Part shown: in pieces, positions 26,009 to 34,242 of the stretch | Numbering within the stretch: the first letter of the stretch is position 1 | How the letters are laid out: the number at the start of each line of letters is the position of its first letter | Assembly (NCBI RefSeq): GCF_963666015.1 | Contig: NZ_OY762555.1 | Coordinates: 2,976,001 to 3,040,000 of the forward strand | Length of the DNA: 64,000 nucleotides | Origin: an uncultured Sphaerochaeta sp. | Lineage (GTDB): Bacteria; Spirochaetota; Spirochaetia; Sphaerochaetales; Sphaerochaetaceae | Direction: 5' to 3' | Notes under the pieces: model-generated | Told to the model about the DNA's origin: nothing | What the model saw: the letters and a program-made list of their open reading frames with translations, nothing else | The model's database searches: none | Position numbers and translations under genes: made by a program

Positions 26009-27166
26009 GTGGATCATTTGGATTTGAAGTATGGATGCAATCCCAACCAAGGACATGCACGTATCAACATGGATATTGGAGATCTTCCTTTGCAGGTGTT
26101 ATGCGGAAGCCCTGGATATATCAATTTGCTGGATGCACTGAACGGATGGCAGTTGGTCAGCCAGCTTGCAGAGGCTACCGGTCTCAGTGCAGCAGCCTCG
26201 TTCAAGCATGTCAGTCCGGCAGGAGCTGCTGTTTCTCTTGCATTGAATGAGACAGAACGCAGGATGTACTTCATTGGGGAGCATGAGGAACTTTCTCCGC
26301 TAGCCACTGCCTATGTACGTGCCCGAGGGGCGGACCGTATGTCTTCCTTCGGTGATTTCATCAGTCTCAGTGATTGCTGTGATGTGCAAACAGCAAAGAT
26401 CATCAAGCGGGAAGTTTCTGACGGGGTTATTGCTCCCTCCTACGAACCTGAGGCGCTTGCCTTGTTGCAGAAAAAGAAAGGCGGCAAGTATGTCGTATTG
26501 CAGATTGATTCCAGTTATGAACCACCTATGCTGGAGACGAGAAGTGTCTATGGAATTACTTTCACCCAAGAGCGGAATACTGCAGTACTGGATGCATCTG
26601 TCCTTCAGCCGATCGTCACACAGAACAAGGATTTGACAGAGGAGGCCCGTCTTGACCTGCTTGTTGCTCTCAATGCACTGAAGTATACGCAGTCGAATTC
26701 TGTATGTTTCGCGAAGCGTGGGCAGACAATCGGGGTGGGCGCAGGACAGCAATCCAGAATCCATTGCACCCGTCTTGCGGGGGAAAAGGCCGATGCCTGG
26801 CACCTACGTCAGTCCAGGCAGGTCCTTGACCTTCCCTTCCTTCCCTCCTTGAGCAGGAATGAGAAGGATAATGCAGTGGAAGCATATTTGCGCTCAGAGA
26901 TCCAGGACCCTGGGCACTATTTCAGTGAGGATGTGCCCCTGCTCACAGACGAGGAGAAACGGGATATCCTAGCCTCAATTTCCGGAGTAAGCCTTGCCAG
27001 TGATGCCTTCTTCCCTTTCAGGGACAATATAGACAGGGCAGCGCACAGTGGTGTTTCCTATATCGTGCAGAGTGGAGGTTCCCTGCGTGACGATGCAGTG
27101 GTCAAGGCATGTGACGAACATGGCATCCTGATGATTTGCAATGCGATCCGTCTCTTTCATCACTAG
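26009..27166 (+). CDS. Stand-alone AICAR formyltransferase
   Basis: 385-aa formyltransferase that makes FAICAR from AICAR. It corresponds to the C-terminal half of PurH without the cyclohydrolase half. Motifs: LKYGCNPNQ at the N-terminus, AASFKHVSPAGAAV, ALKYTQSNSV, GVGAGQQSRI, and SDAFFPFRDNIDRAAHSGVSYI with GGSLRDD. The start is GTG at 26009, 3 nt after the preceding stop, with GGGAGG upstream inside the PurO domain. Together with the PurO domain of the preceding gene it replaces bifunctional PurH. Confidence 0.93.
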   Translation: MDHLDLKYGCNPNQGHARINMDIGDLPLQVLCGSPGYINLLDALNGWQLVSQLAEATGLSAAASFKHVSPAGAAVSLALNETERRMYFIGEHEELSPLATAYVRARGADRMSSFGDFISLSDCCDVQTAKIIKREVSDGVIAPSYEPEALALLQKKKGGKYVVLQIDSSYEPPMLETRSVYGITFTQERNTAVLDASVLQPIVTQNKDLTEEARLDLLVALNALKYTQSNSVCFAKRGQTIGVGAGQQSRIHCTRLAGEKADAWHLRQSRQVLDLPFLPSLSRNEKDNAVEAYLRSEIQDPGHYFSEDVPLLTDEEKRDILASISGVSLASDAFFPFRDNIDRAAHSGVSYIVQSGGSLRDDAVVKACDEHGILMICNAIRLFHH

Positions 27167-27169
27167 ACG

Positions 27170-28474
27170 ATGCGTATCCTCATCATCGGTTCAGGCGGCC
27201 GTGAACACGCCTTGGCAGCAGCAATTGCAAACAGTAAGAACGCAACTGAGTTGTTCTGTATCGGGCATAATGCAGGAATTGCATCCATTGCAACCATGGT
27301 CTCCATCCCGCTTGGTGACCACTGTTGGATTGCTGAATTTGCAGTGCAGCATGCAATTGAGTTTGCAGTAATCGGACCCGATGAAGCACTGGTCGGTGGG
27401 CTCGTAGATGTATTGGAGGCACAGGGGATTCCCTGTTTTGGTCCAACCAAGGTGGCAAGCCAGCTTGAGGGGAGTAAATCCTATGCCAAGGCTTTTATGA
27501 TGCGAAATCATATTCCCACTCCTTCCTATGAGGTATTTACCGATATTGTGTCTGCATGTGAGTACCTGTCACAAAGTTCTTTTCCTGTGGTGGTCAAAGC
27601 TGATGGTCTTGCCCTCGGTAAAGGGGTAGTCATCGCTGAGACTCTTGAGGAGGCTGAAGAGGCTCTGCAAGCAATGATGGTCGAGAAAATCTTTGCATCC
27701 AGTGGGCAGACAGTGGTGATTGAGGAGTTTGTCACTGGGCCTGAGGTGTCCTTGCTTGTCTTGAGTGATGGAACGCATGTGAAGCCTCTGGTCAGTTGCA
27801 TGGACCATAAGCGTGCCTATGATGGGGACAAGGGACCTAATACCGGAGGTATGGGGGTCATAGCCCCAAATCCGTTTTACACTGAGCAGGTGGCAGCAGA
27901 GTGTATGGAAAGCATCGTGCTTCCTACCATTGCAGCACTCAAGAGAGAAGGCAGTCCGTTTGTGGGCTGTCTCTTTTTTGGTCTCATGCTCACCTCTGGG
28001 GGCCCTGTGATCATTGAATACAATTGTCGCTTCGGGGATCCAGAGGCTGAGGTTGCACTCACCCTTTTGGAAGGTGATGCATTGGAAATTCTGTTGTCTT
28101 GCAGGAATGGCACCCTCGATTGTGTTCCGGTGGTGAGCAGAAGGGAATCTGCATGCTCTGTGACGCTTGCCAGTGGTGGCTACCCAGTCAGCTATGAGAA
28201 GGGAAAAGTTATCACCATCAGCGATCTTCCCCGGAATACTACGCTTTATCATGGTGGAACTACCTATGATGAACATGGCGATTTACTGACTGATGGGGGA
28301 AGGGTCCTCCATGTGGTGGGAACCGGTGAAACATTGGCAAAAGCGATACGTGTGGCGTATGAGGCAGTGGATGCTGTTACCTATGAGGGGAAGCAGTATC
28401 GAAGGGATATTGGGAAGAGAGCATTGCAGGAGGAAGAGCATGGTTCGTCGTGTATACATAACCCGGGAGAGTAA
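27170..28474 (+). CDS. purD: GAR synthetase PurD
   Basis: 434-aa ATP-grasp ligase joining phosphoribosylamine and glycine. N-terminal MRILIIGSGGREHALA, the ATP-grasp KADGLALGKGVVIA, MDHKRAYDGDKGPNTGGMG and the metal-binding EYNCRFGDPEAE are all present. It begins 3 nt after the formyltransferase stop and overlaps purL by 35 nt. Confidence 0.96.
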   Translation: MRILIIGSGGREHALAAAIANSKNATELFCIGHNAGIASIATMVSIPLGDHCWIAEFAVQHAIEFAVIGPDEALVGGLVDVLEAQGIPCFGPTKVASQLEGSKSYAKAFMMRNHIPTPSYEVFTDIVSACEYLSQSSFPVVVKADGLALGKGVVIAETLEEAEEALQAMMVEKIFASSGQTVVIEEFVTGPEVSLLVLSDGTHVKPLVSCMDHKRAYDGDKGPNTGGMGVIAPNPFYTEQVAAECMESIVLPTIAALKREGSPFVGCLFFGLMLTSGGPVIIEYNCRFGDPEAEVALTLLEGDALEILLSCRNGTLDCVPVVSRRESACSVTLASGGYPVSYEKGKVITISDLPRNTTLYHGGTTYDEHGDLLTDGGRVLHVVGTGETLAKAIRVAYEAVDAVTYEGKQYRRDIGKRALQEEEHGSSCIHNPGE

Positions 28475-31400
28475 GTTTCGATCAAGGGAGCAGGCACTGG
28501 CAACCGCCCTCCGTCAGTTTCTCGGCATAAGAGACCTGAGAGGTCTTCGTATATACTATCGCTATGATGTTGAGCATCTCGAGAAAGAGGATTTCAGGTT
28601 ACTCTGCAACCGTATCCTGATGTTGCCCGGAAGGGATGAGATGCTCCAGGAAGTGCCTCCCAGCGATTGGACGCTGGCTGTTCAGATGCATGAAGGGCAA
28701 TTTGACCAGAGAGCAGCAGCTGTACAGCTCTCCTTGCGTTTACTCCTGGAGGATGAGAGAGAAGCAACTATCAGATGCGCCACCATCTATGGTTTTGAAG
28801 GAACATTTACGGAAGAAGAGAAAGATAAGATAAGAACCTATCTCATCAATCCTGTTGAGGCAACGGAGGTATCATTTCTCCTTCCTAAGCAGTTGACAGC
28901 TGAAATTGAGCCCCCCGCTTTTCCTCCGGTGCTCCATGATTTCCGTTTTTCCATAGATCATGAGAAGACGAAAACGGACTACCAATTGGCAATGGATGCA
29001 GCGGACCTAGCCTTGGTACAGAACCACTTCCGTGAAATTGGGAGGGACCCCACCTATACAGAACTGAGGGTCATCGACACCTATTGGTCGGACCATTGTC
29101 GGCATACCACATTCTTGACCCAGTTGGACAGGGTAACCATTGAAGACCCAGAGATTGCAGAGACCTATGCATCCTACCTGGATGATAGGAGGCAATTGGG
29201 CAGAGATAACCCAGTGAGCCTGATGGATCTGGCAACCATAGCTGCGAAGGTGCTCAAGGCGAAAGGGAAGTTGGAAAACCTGGACCTCTCTGAGGAGATC
29301 AATGCATGTTCGGTGAGGATTACCGTGGATACCCCCGACGGTTTGGTGCCATACCTGCTGCAGTTCAAGAATGAGACACACAATCATCCGACCGAGATTG
29401 AACCCTTCGGTGGCGCAGCTACCTGTATAGGCGGGGCAATTAGGGACCCTCTTTCAGGGAGGGCCTATGTCCACCAGGCGATGAGAATCTCCGGCAGTGC
29501 AGACCCGCGTATTCCCCTCTCCCAGACCATGGAAGGAAAACTCCCCCAGCGGACGATTGCCCTACGCTCCAGTCAGGGATATAGCTCCTATGGTAATCAG
29601 ATAGGCTTGGCAACCAGCCTGGTTGAAGAAGTATACCATCCTAACTTTATGGCCAAACATATGGAGCTTGGTTTTGTCCTCGGTTGTGTACCCCAACGAT
29701 ATGTCAGGCGGGAGCGACCTGCTCCTGGTGATGTGGTAGTGTTGGTAGGAGGACGTACGGGGCGAGATGGGTGTGGGGGAGCCACAGGTTCCTCAAAAGG
29801 ACACGATTCACAATCCCTCGAATCATGCGGGGCTGAAGTACAGAAAGGGAATGCGCCAGAGGAGCGTAAACTGCAGAGATTGATGCGAAATCCAGAGGCC
29901 GTCGGTATGATCAAGCGATGCAATGACTTTGGTGCTGGTGGGGTGAGTGTTGCAATCGGTGAGCTTGCTGACGGTCTTGTCATTGACCTGGACAAGATCC
30001 CTGTTAAATATGCAGGGTTGGATGGGACCGAACGAGCCATCAGTGAGAGTCAGGAACGTATGGCAATGGTGGTGGAAGAGAGCGATGCAGAGGCGTTCAT
30101 CCGCCTGGCTGAAGAAGAGAACCTTGAGGCAACCGTGGTGGCAACCGTGACAGAGTCCCCTCACCTGGTCATGCTCTACCAGGGACGGAAGCTTGTTGAT
30201 GTACAGCGAAGACTGCTGGACAGCAATGGGGCAGCAAAGCACACAACCGTATCTATTCCCCTCATTGCCAATAAAAAGGAAGCTCCTGCTCCACCATTTG
30301 ATGCCTCAGCATTCAGGAGACTCTTGGAAGATTTGAATGTGGCAAGCAAACAACCTTTGGCTCAACGATTTGACAGTACCATCGGATCCAATACTATGCA
30401 TTATCCCTTTGGGGGAAGGTACCAAAGGACACCAGCGCAGTGTGTAGCATCAACTATTCCCCTTTCTCATGGGGAGTCCAAAACAGTGACCCTCTCTTCC
30501 TGGGGGTATGACCCGTATGTAATGAGTGATAACCCATACCAAGGTGCATTCTCTTCTGTGGTCCACTCGCTTGCGAAGGTGGTCGCAAGTGGAGGGAACC
30601 TTGATGAGTCCTACCTCTCATTCCAGGAATACTTTGGTAAGGTTGGAGCAGATCCCGCCCGTTGGGGCGTACCTCTTTCTGCACTACTTGGTGCCTACAA
30701 GGCGCAAATGCTTTTCTCGGTAGCTGCCATTGGGGGAAAGGACTCCATGAGTGGTACATTCCAGGACCTCGATGTTCCTCCTACCTTGGTGAGTTTTGCC
30801 GTAGCGGTAACCGATATCCATCGATTAGTTTCCCCTGAATTCAAACGGATTGGCTCGACGCTGGTATTGCTCTCTTGTGACAAGGAAGAGGATCTGCCTG
30901 CGCTATTTGCAGAAGTGAGCCAGGCAAAACCGCTCAGTGCCTATGCCCTTGGCTATGGAGGGATAGCCGAAGCAGTGGCCAAGATGGCACTGGGAAACCG
31001 AATCGGCTGTGAGCTTACCACGAAGGAAGATTTGCAAAAGAAGCGTTATGGTGCCTTTCTGCTGGAATTGGATCCGATGAGTCGACGCATCGGGGTTCCC
31101 ATCGGGCATACCATCGAGGCAGAAAAACTCTGCTTCCTTGGTTTCTCAGTGGACCTTGCCACGGTGGAGCAGTGGTTACTCTCTCCGCTCTCCTCTGTCT
31201 ACGGGTCGATCAATCCAAAACGGGATGAACAACAGATTCCAACATTGGAATATCGCGAGCGTTTGGGATCACGTTCCCGTTATCCTAAGAAGAAACCTAG
31301 GATCCTGCTTCCGGTTTTCGAGGGGACCAACTGTGAATATGATGTGGAACGAGCTTGGAGATATTGTGGTGGGGAGCCGGAGATGTTTGTGATCAATACG

Positions 31401-32075
31401 ATGAGTCCTGACCGGGTTTCCTCAAGCATCAGACAATTTACACGGTTGCTTGCAGAGACTCAGATTTTGTTTCTCAGTGGAGGGTTTTCCGCCAGTGATG
31501 AACCTGACGGTTCGGGTAAATTGATTGCTACCTTCTTACGTAATGAATTGGTCGAGAAAGGAATTCACACACTGTTGAATGAGCGTGATGGATTGGTAGG
31601 AGGTATCTGCAATGGGTTCCAGGCGTTGCTTCAAGTTGGATTGTTGCCGCATGGAGCAGTCACAGAGCCCCAAATGGGAGATCCTTTACTGATTGAGAAC
31701 ATCCAGGGGCACCATATCTCTTCACTGGTCCATAGTCGGGTCTCTTCCGTGCTCTCCCCTTGGATGGGTGCCTACCAGGTAGGGGATACCCAGCTGATCC
31801 CCATCAGCCATGGGGAAGGAAATTTCTTTGCGCCAATGGAAACACTAAAAAGACTTGAGAAGAATGGTCAGATTGCTACTCAGTATGTCGATGAGAGAGG
31901 CAAGCCACTATCACCCAATGGCTCACTTTGGGCAATTGAGGGGATAAGCAGCCAGGATGGTAAAGTCTTTGGGCGGATGGCCCACAGCGAGAGAATTATT
32001 ACCCAGCTGTATACGAACACTCCATCAGTTCCTGATGCTGGGCTATTTTGGGGTGCTGTTCACTATTTTTCCTAG
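28440..32075 (+). CDS. purL: FGAM synthase PurL, long form with fused glutaminase
   Basis: 1211-aa single-chain phosphoribosylformylglycinamidine synthase. It has an N-terminal PurS-like region, a synthetase core (SDHCRHTTFLTQLD, NETHNHPTEIEPFGGAATCIGG) and a C-terminal glutamine amidotransferase with nucleophile C1057 in GGICNGFQALLQ and SHGEGNFF. It therefore needs no separate PurS or PurQ. I chose the ATG at 28440, preceded by AGGAGG at ideal spacing; this gives a 35-nt overlap with purD in another frame. It is the last gene of the purine operon and is followed by a terminator. Confidence 0.95.
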   Translation: MVRRVYITRESKFRSREQALATALRQFLGIRDLRGLRIYYRYDVEHLEKEDFRLLCNRILMLPGRDEMLQEVPPSDWTLAVQMHEGQFDQRAAAVQLSLRLLLEDEREATIRCATIYGFEGTFTEEEKDKIRTYLINPVEATEVSFLLPKQLTAEIEPPAFPPVLHDFRFSIDHEKTKTDYQLAMDAADLALVQNHFREIGRDPTYTELRVIDTYWSDHCRHTTFLTQLDRVTIEDPEIAETYASYLDDRRQLGRDNPVSLMDLATIAAKVLKAKGKLENLDLSEEINACSVRITVDTPDGLVPYLLQFKNETHNHPTEIEPFGGAATCIGGAIRDPLSGRAYVHQAMRISGSADPRIPLSQTMEGKLPQRTIALRSSQGYSSYGNQIGLATSLVEEVYHPNFMAKHMELGFVLGCVPQRYVRRERPAPGDVVVLVGGRTGRDGCGGATGSSKGHDSQSLESCGAEVQKGNAPEERKLQRLMRNPEAVGMIKRCNDFGAGGVSVAIGELADGLVIDLDKIPVKYAGLDGTERAISESQERMAMVVEESDAEAFIRLAEEENLEATVVATVTESPHLVMLYQGRKLVDVQRRLLDSNGAAKHTTVSIPLIANKKEAPAPPFDASAFRRLLEDLNVASKQPLAQRFDSTIGSNTMHYPFGGRYQRTPAQCVASTIPLSHGESKTVTLSSWGYDPYVMSDNPYQGAFSSVVHSLAKVVASGGNLDESYLSFQEYFGKVGADPARWGVPLSALLGAYKAQMLFSVAAIGGKDSMSGTFQDLDVPPTLVSFAVAVTDIHRLVSPEFKRIGSTLVLLSCDKEEDLPALFAEVSQAKPLSAYALGYGGIAEAVAKMALGNRIGCELTTKEDLQKKRYGAFLLELDPMSRRIGVPIGHTIEAEKLCFLGFSVDLATVEQWLLSPLSSVYGSINPKRDEQQIPTLEYRERLGSRSRYPKKKPRILLPVFEGTNCEYDVERAWRYCGGEPEMFVINTMSPDRVSSSIRQFTRLLAETQILFLSGGFSASDEPDGSGKLIATFLRNELVEKGIHTLLNERDGLVGGICNGFQALLQVGLLPHGAVTEPQMGDPLLIENIQGHHISSLVHSRVSSVLSPWMGAYQVGDTQLIPISHGEGNFFAPMETLKRLEKNGQIATQYVDERGKPLSPNGSLWAIEGISSQDGKVFGRMAHSERIITQLYTNTPSVPDAGLFWGAVHYFS

Positions 32076-32091
32076 GGATTGTGTCAGATGG

Positions 32092-32127
32092 TGACAAGAA
32101 GAGGGTTTTTTCGACCCTCTTGTGTCA
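32092..32127 (+). terminator. Hairpin ending the purine operon
   Basis: Stem AAGAGGGT/ACCCTCTT (32099-32106 with 32114-32121) with an outer TGACA/TGTCA pair. It is stable but lacks a long T-run after it. Confidence 0.6.
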
Positions 32128-32268
32128 ATATGACTCAAAACAAGTGAAGGTAGTATATGATGGGAGCATCTATGAGAGATATTTCAGATTTGATTAATAT
32201 TTTATAAATTATTATAATATATGTAAATAAATCTTTATTATATGAAAATATGTGAATGAATTAAAAAG

Positions 32269-32286
32269 TTGGCACGTTGATTGCAT
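32269..32286 (+). promoter_or_regulatory. Sigma-54 promoter upstream of hsp20
   Basis: TTGGCACGTTGATTGCAT matches the sigma-54 consensus TGGCACG-N4-TTGC exactly, with GG at 32271-32272 and GC at 32283-32284 in the required 12-nt phase. The predicted start is near 32295, about 42 nt before the ATG. The AT-rich, dyad-rich 32190-32260 upstream is where an enhancer-binding activator would sit. No sigma-70 promoter of comparable quality is seen. Confidence 0.8.
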
Positions 32287-32336
32287 TATACTTTGTGTAA
32301 CAAAATGAAACACAATGACCACATGGAGGTGTCAAC

Positions 32337-32762
32337 ATGAAATATTATGTAACGTACAATAACAGCAACCCTGTTTCGGAATTCGATTCCTTATTTAATG
32401 ACCTTTGGGCTGACTGGGGCACCAATCGAAGTAAAATTCCCCCAGTGGATATCTATGAAACCGAGAAAGCATATGTGATCGAGGCTGAGCTTGCTGGGTA
32501 TAAGCAGGAAGAGGTCAAGGTCAATATTGAGAAGCATGTCCTGAAGATCAGCAGTGACAAGCAGAGCCTGAAGAGTGCTGATGAAAAGCAGAAGAACCTG
32601 GTTCGTGAGCGATACTTCAAGAAGTTTGAGCGTTCCTTCAGTCTTCCCGAGGATATTGATGAAGGGAATATCGAAGGCGAGTTTGCTGACGGTGTCTTGA
32701 CCATCACCCTTCCAAAGAAGAAGGAAGTGCTTCCCAAGACCATTGAAGTGAAGATCAAGTAA
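32337..32762 (+). CDS. Small heat-shock protein, Hsp20/alpha-crystallin family
   Basis: 141-aa ATP-independent holdase chaperone. The alpha-crystallin domain runs from about residue 37 (PPVDIYETEKAYVIEAELAG) to FADGVLTITLPKKKE near 125, with the family ALPG-like AELAGY loop and a C-terminal tail with a VLPKTIEV anchor. ATGGAGGTG provides the ribosome binding site. It stands alone, flanked by terminators, and has a sigma-54 type promoter instead of a heat-shock sigma or CIRCE element. Confidence 0.93.
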   Translation: MKYYVTYNNSNPVSEFDSLFNDLWADWGTNRSKIPPVDIYETEKAYVIEAELAGYKQEEVKVNIEKHVLKISSDKQSLKSADEKQKNLVRERYFKKFERSFSLPEDIDEGNIEGEFADGVLTITLPKKKEVLPKTIEVKIK

Positions 32763-32806
32763 GAACGTACTCCGTATAGTGGCAGTATCCACCCCTTTGC
32801 ATAGAA

Positions 32807-32832
32807 CAGCCTGCAGGTTTCTGCAGGCTGTC
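32807..32832. terminator. Bidirectional terminator between hsp20 and cupin gene
   Basis: Perfect 11-bp stem ACAGCCTGCAG/CTGCAGGCTGT with a GTTT loop, between two convergent genes. Confidence 0.75.
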
Positions 32833-32843
32833 TTGTGTCTATG

Positions 32844-33188
32844 TCAGTCGAGAATGATCAGGGCAAGGAAGGTAAGGGGGTCTGCCTCCTCATTCCTGAT
32901 TGCGTGACTTGCACCGCCGCCGGTGATGACCAAGTCTCCTTTTTCCACAACCTTGTCACCGTCGATTTCGGTAACAATGCCTTTCCCTGACGTTATCCAG
33001 TAATACTCAGTTTCATTTACATGATTGTGTTCCCCGATACTGCAGCCTTTCTCCAGACGAATCTCGGAGAAGAGTCTGCAATGTGCGATACTGCCTTCAT
33101 CAGCGAGGGCTTTGAGAACGACCTGTCCTGTTCCTTCCCTCATTTTCTCTTTAATGGTTTCTTGCATGGTTGTTGCTTTTTTAATCAT
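32844..33188 (-). CDS. Single-domain cupin protein
   Basis: 114-aa cupin. The metal-binding motif one is GEHNHVNETEYYWITSGKG (two His, Glu), and motif two is GDLVITGGGASHAIRNE (His). Such small cupins bind sugars or metals or act as isomerases; nothing nearby fixes the role. The start is the ATG at 33188, with AGGAGAGG upstream; an in-frame start 48 nt earlier has no ribosome site. Confidence 0.85.
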   Translation of the reverse strand: MIKKATTMQETIKEKMREGTGQVVLKALADEGSIAHCRLFSEIRLEKGCSIGEHNHVNETEYYWITSGKGIVTEIDGDKVVEKGDLVITGGGASHAIRNEEADPLTFLALIILD

Positions 33189-33243
33189 GGGTACCTCTCC
33201 TATGGGTAGTGTGCCAGCTCCCAGGGACTTGGGCAAGACATAC

Positions 33244-33272
33244 TTGACACTTCAGAGTGATAAAAGAATACT
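33244..33272 (+). promoter_or_regulatory. Putative promoter of the nfnAB operon
   Basis: TTGACA (33244-33249), 17-nt spacer, AATACT (33267-33272), leaving a leader of about 110 nt before nfnA. No known riboswitch fold was recognised in the leader. Confidence 0.5.
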
Positions 33273-33389
33273 AAATACAACGTAGTAAGACAGCATTAGC
33301 GATATTTTCCACGCATAGTGTGCATGATTCTGCTCTGCATTCTTGTCGGAAGGTTTCGATATGCCACGATATCATGCTGAGGAGAAGAC

Positions 33390-34238
33390 ATGAACAAAAT
33401 TCTGGCTAAAGAACGGTTATCGAAGGAAGTGTTCCGCATGGAGATCGAAGCCCCTGAGATCGCAGAGGCAAGGAAACCCGGTCAGTTCATCATCCTGCAG
33501 ATGGGTGGGGAATTTGGTGAACGTATTCCTTTGACCATAGCCAATGCAGATCCTGTAAAAGGTTCAATAACCTTGATCTTCCAGGCAGTGGGAGAGACCA
33601 CCCACCGTCTTGCACTGCTCGAGATCGGAGATACCATTGAAAACCTGTTAGGTCCTCTTGGCAAGCCAACCGATATCAAGAAGTATGGAAAGGTTGTCTG
33701 TGTTGGGGGAGGCATAGGTGTTGCCCCTCTCTTTCCTATTGTGGAAGGCATGAAGAAAGCCGGAAATGAAGTTACGGTAATCATGGGTGCACGAACAAAA
33801 GAACTCCTGATCATGGAAGAGGAAATGCGGGAAACCGCTGATGAGGTGATTGTTGTCACTGATGATGGTTCCTATGGAAGAAAAGCCTTGGTAACTGTCC
33901 CCTTGAAGGAGATATGTGAAGAGGACAAACCCGATTGTGTGGTCATTATCGGGCCTCCTGTCATGATGAAGTTTGCAGCCCTCACGACCAAGCCCTATGG
34001 CATCCATACCATTGTATCCCTGAATACCATCATGATCGATGGCACAGGTATGTGTGGTGGTTGTCGTGTTACCATCGGCGGAGAGACAAAGTTTGTCTGT
34101 GTTGATGGTCCTGAATTTGATGGTCATCTGGTTGATTGGGACAATATGTTGCTTCGTCTCGGTACCTACAAGAGTGAGGAAGCAGAGGCCCACCACCGCT
34201 GCCATATTGGATTGAATATCAACGAAGGAGAGGCCTAG
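33390..34238 (+). CDS. nfnA: NADH-dependent ferredoxin:NADP+ oxidoreductase subunit A (NfnA/SudB-like)
   Basis: 282-aa FAD- and 2Fe-2S-containing subunit of the electron-bifurcating transhydrogenase that couples NADPH, NADH and ferredoxin pools in anaerobes. It has the FAD-binding ERIPLTIANAD, the NAD site CVGGGIGVAPLFPI, and the 2Fe-2S ligands in GTGMCGGCRVTIGGETKFVCVDGP. It lies 4 nt upstream of nfnB. Dihydroorotate dehydrogenase electron-transfer subunits are related, but the nfnB partner decides the call. Confidence 0.9.
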   Translation: MNKILAKERLSKEVFRMEIEAPEIAEARKPGQFIILQMGGEFGERIPLTIANADPVKGSITLIFQAVGETTHRLALLEIGDTIENLLGPLGKPTDIKKYGKVVCVGGGIGVAPLFPIVEGMKKAGNEVTVIMGARTKELLIMEEEMRETADEVIVVTDDGSYGRKALVTVPLKEICEEDKPDCVVIIGPPVMMKFAALTTKPYGIHTIVSLNTIMIDGTGMCGGCRVTIGGETKFVCVDGPEFDGHLVDWDNMLLRLGTYKSEEAEAHHRCHIGLNINEGEA

Positions 34239-34242
34239 GCAT

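Noticed and set aside
28293..28439. PurL start 147 nt upstream, inside purD
   Set aside because: The extra 49 residues are an out-of-frame reading of purD; the ATG at 28440 has an ideal AGGAGG.
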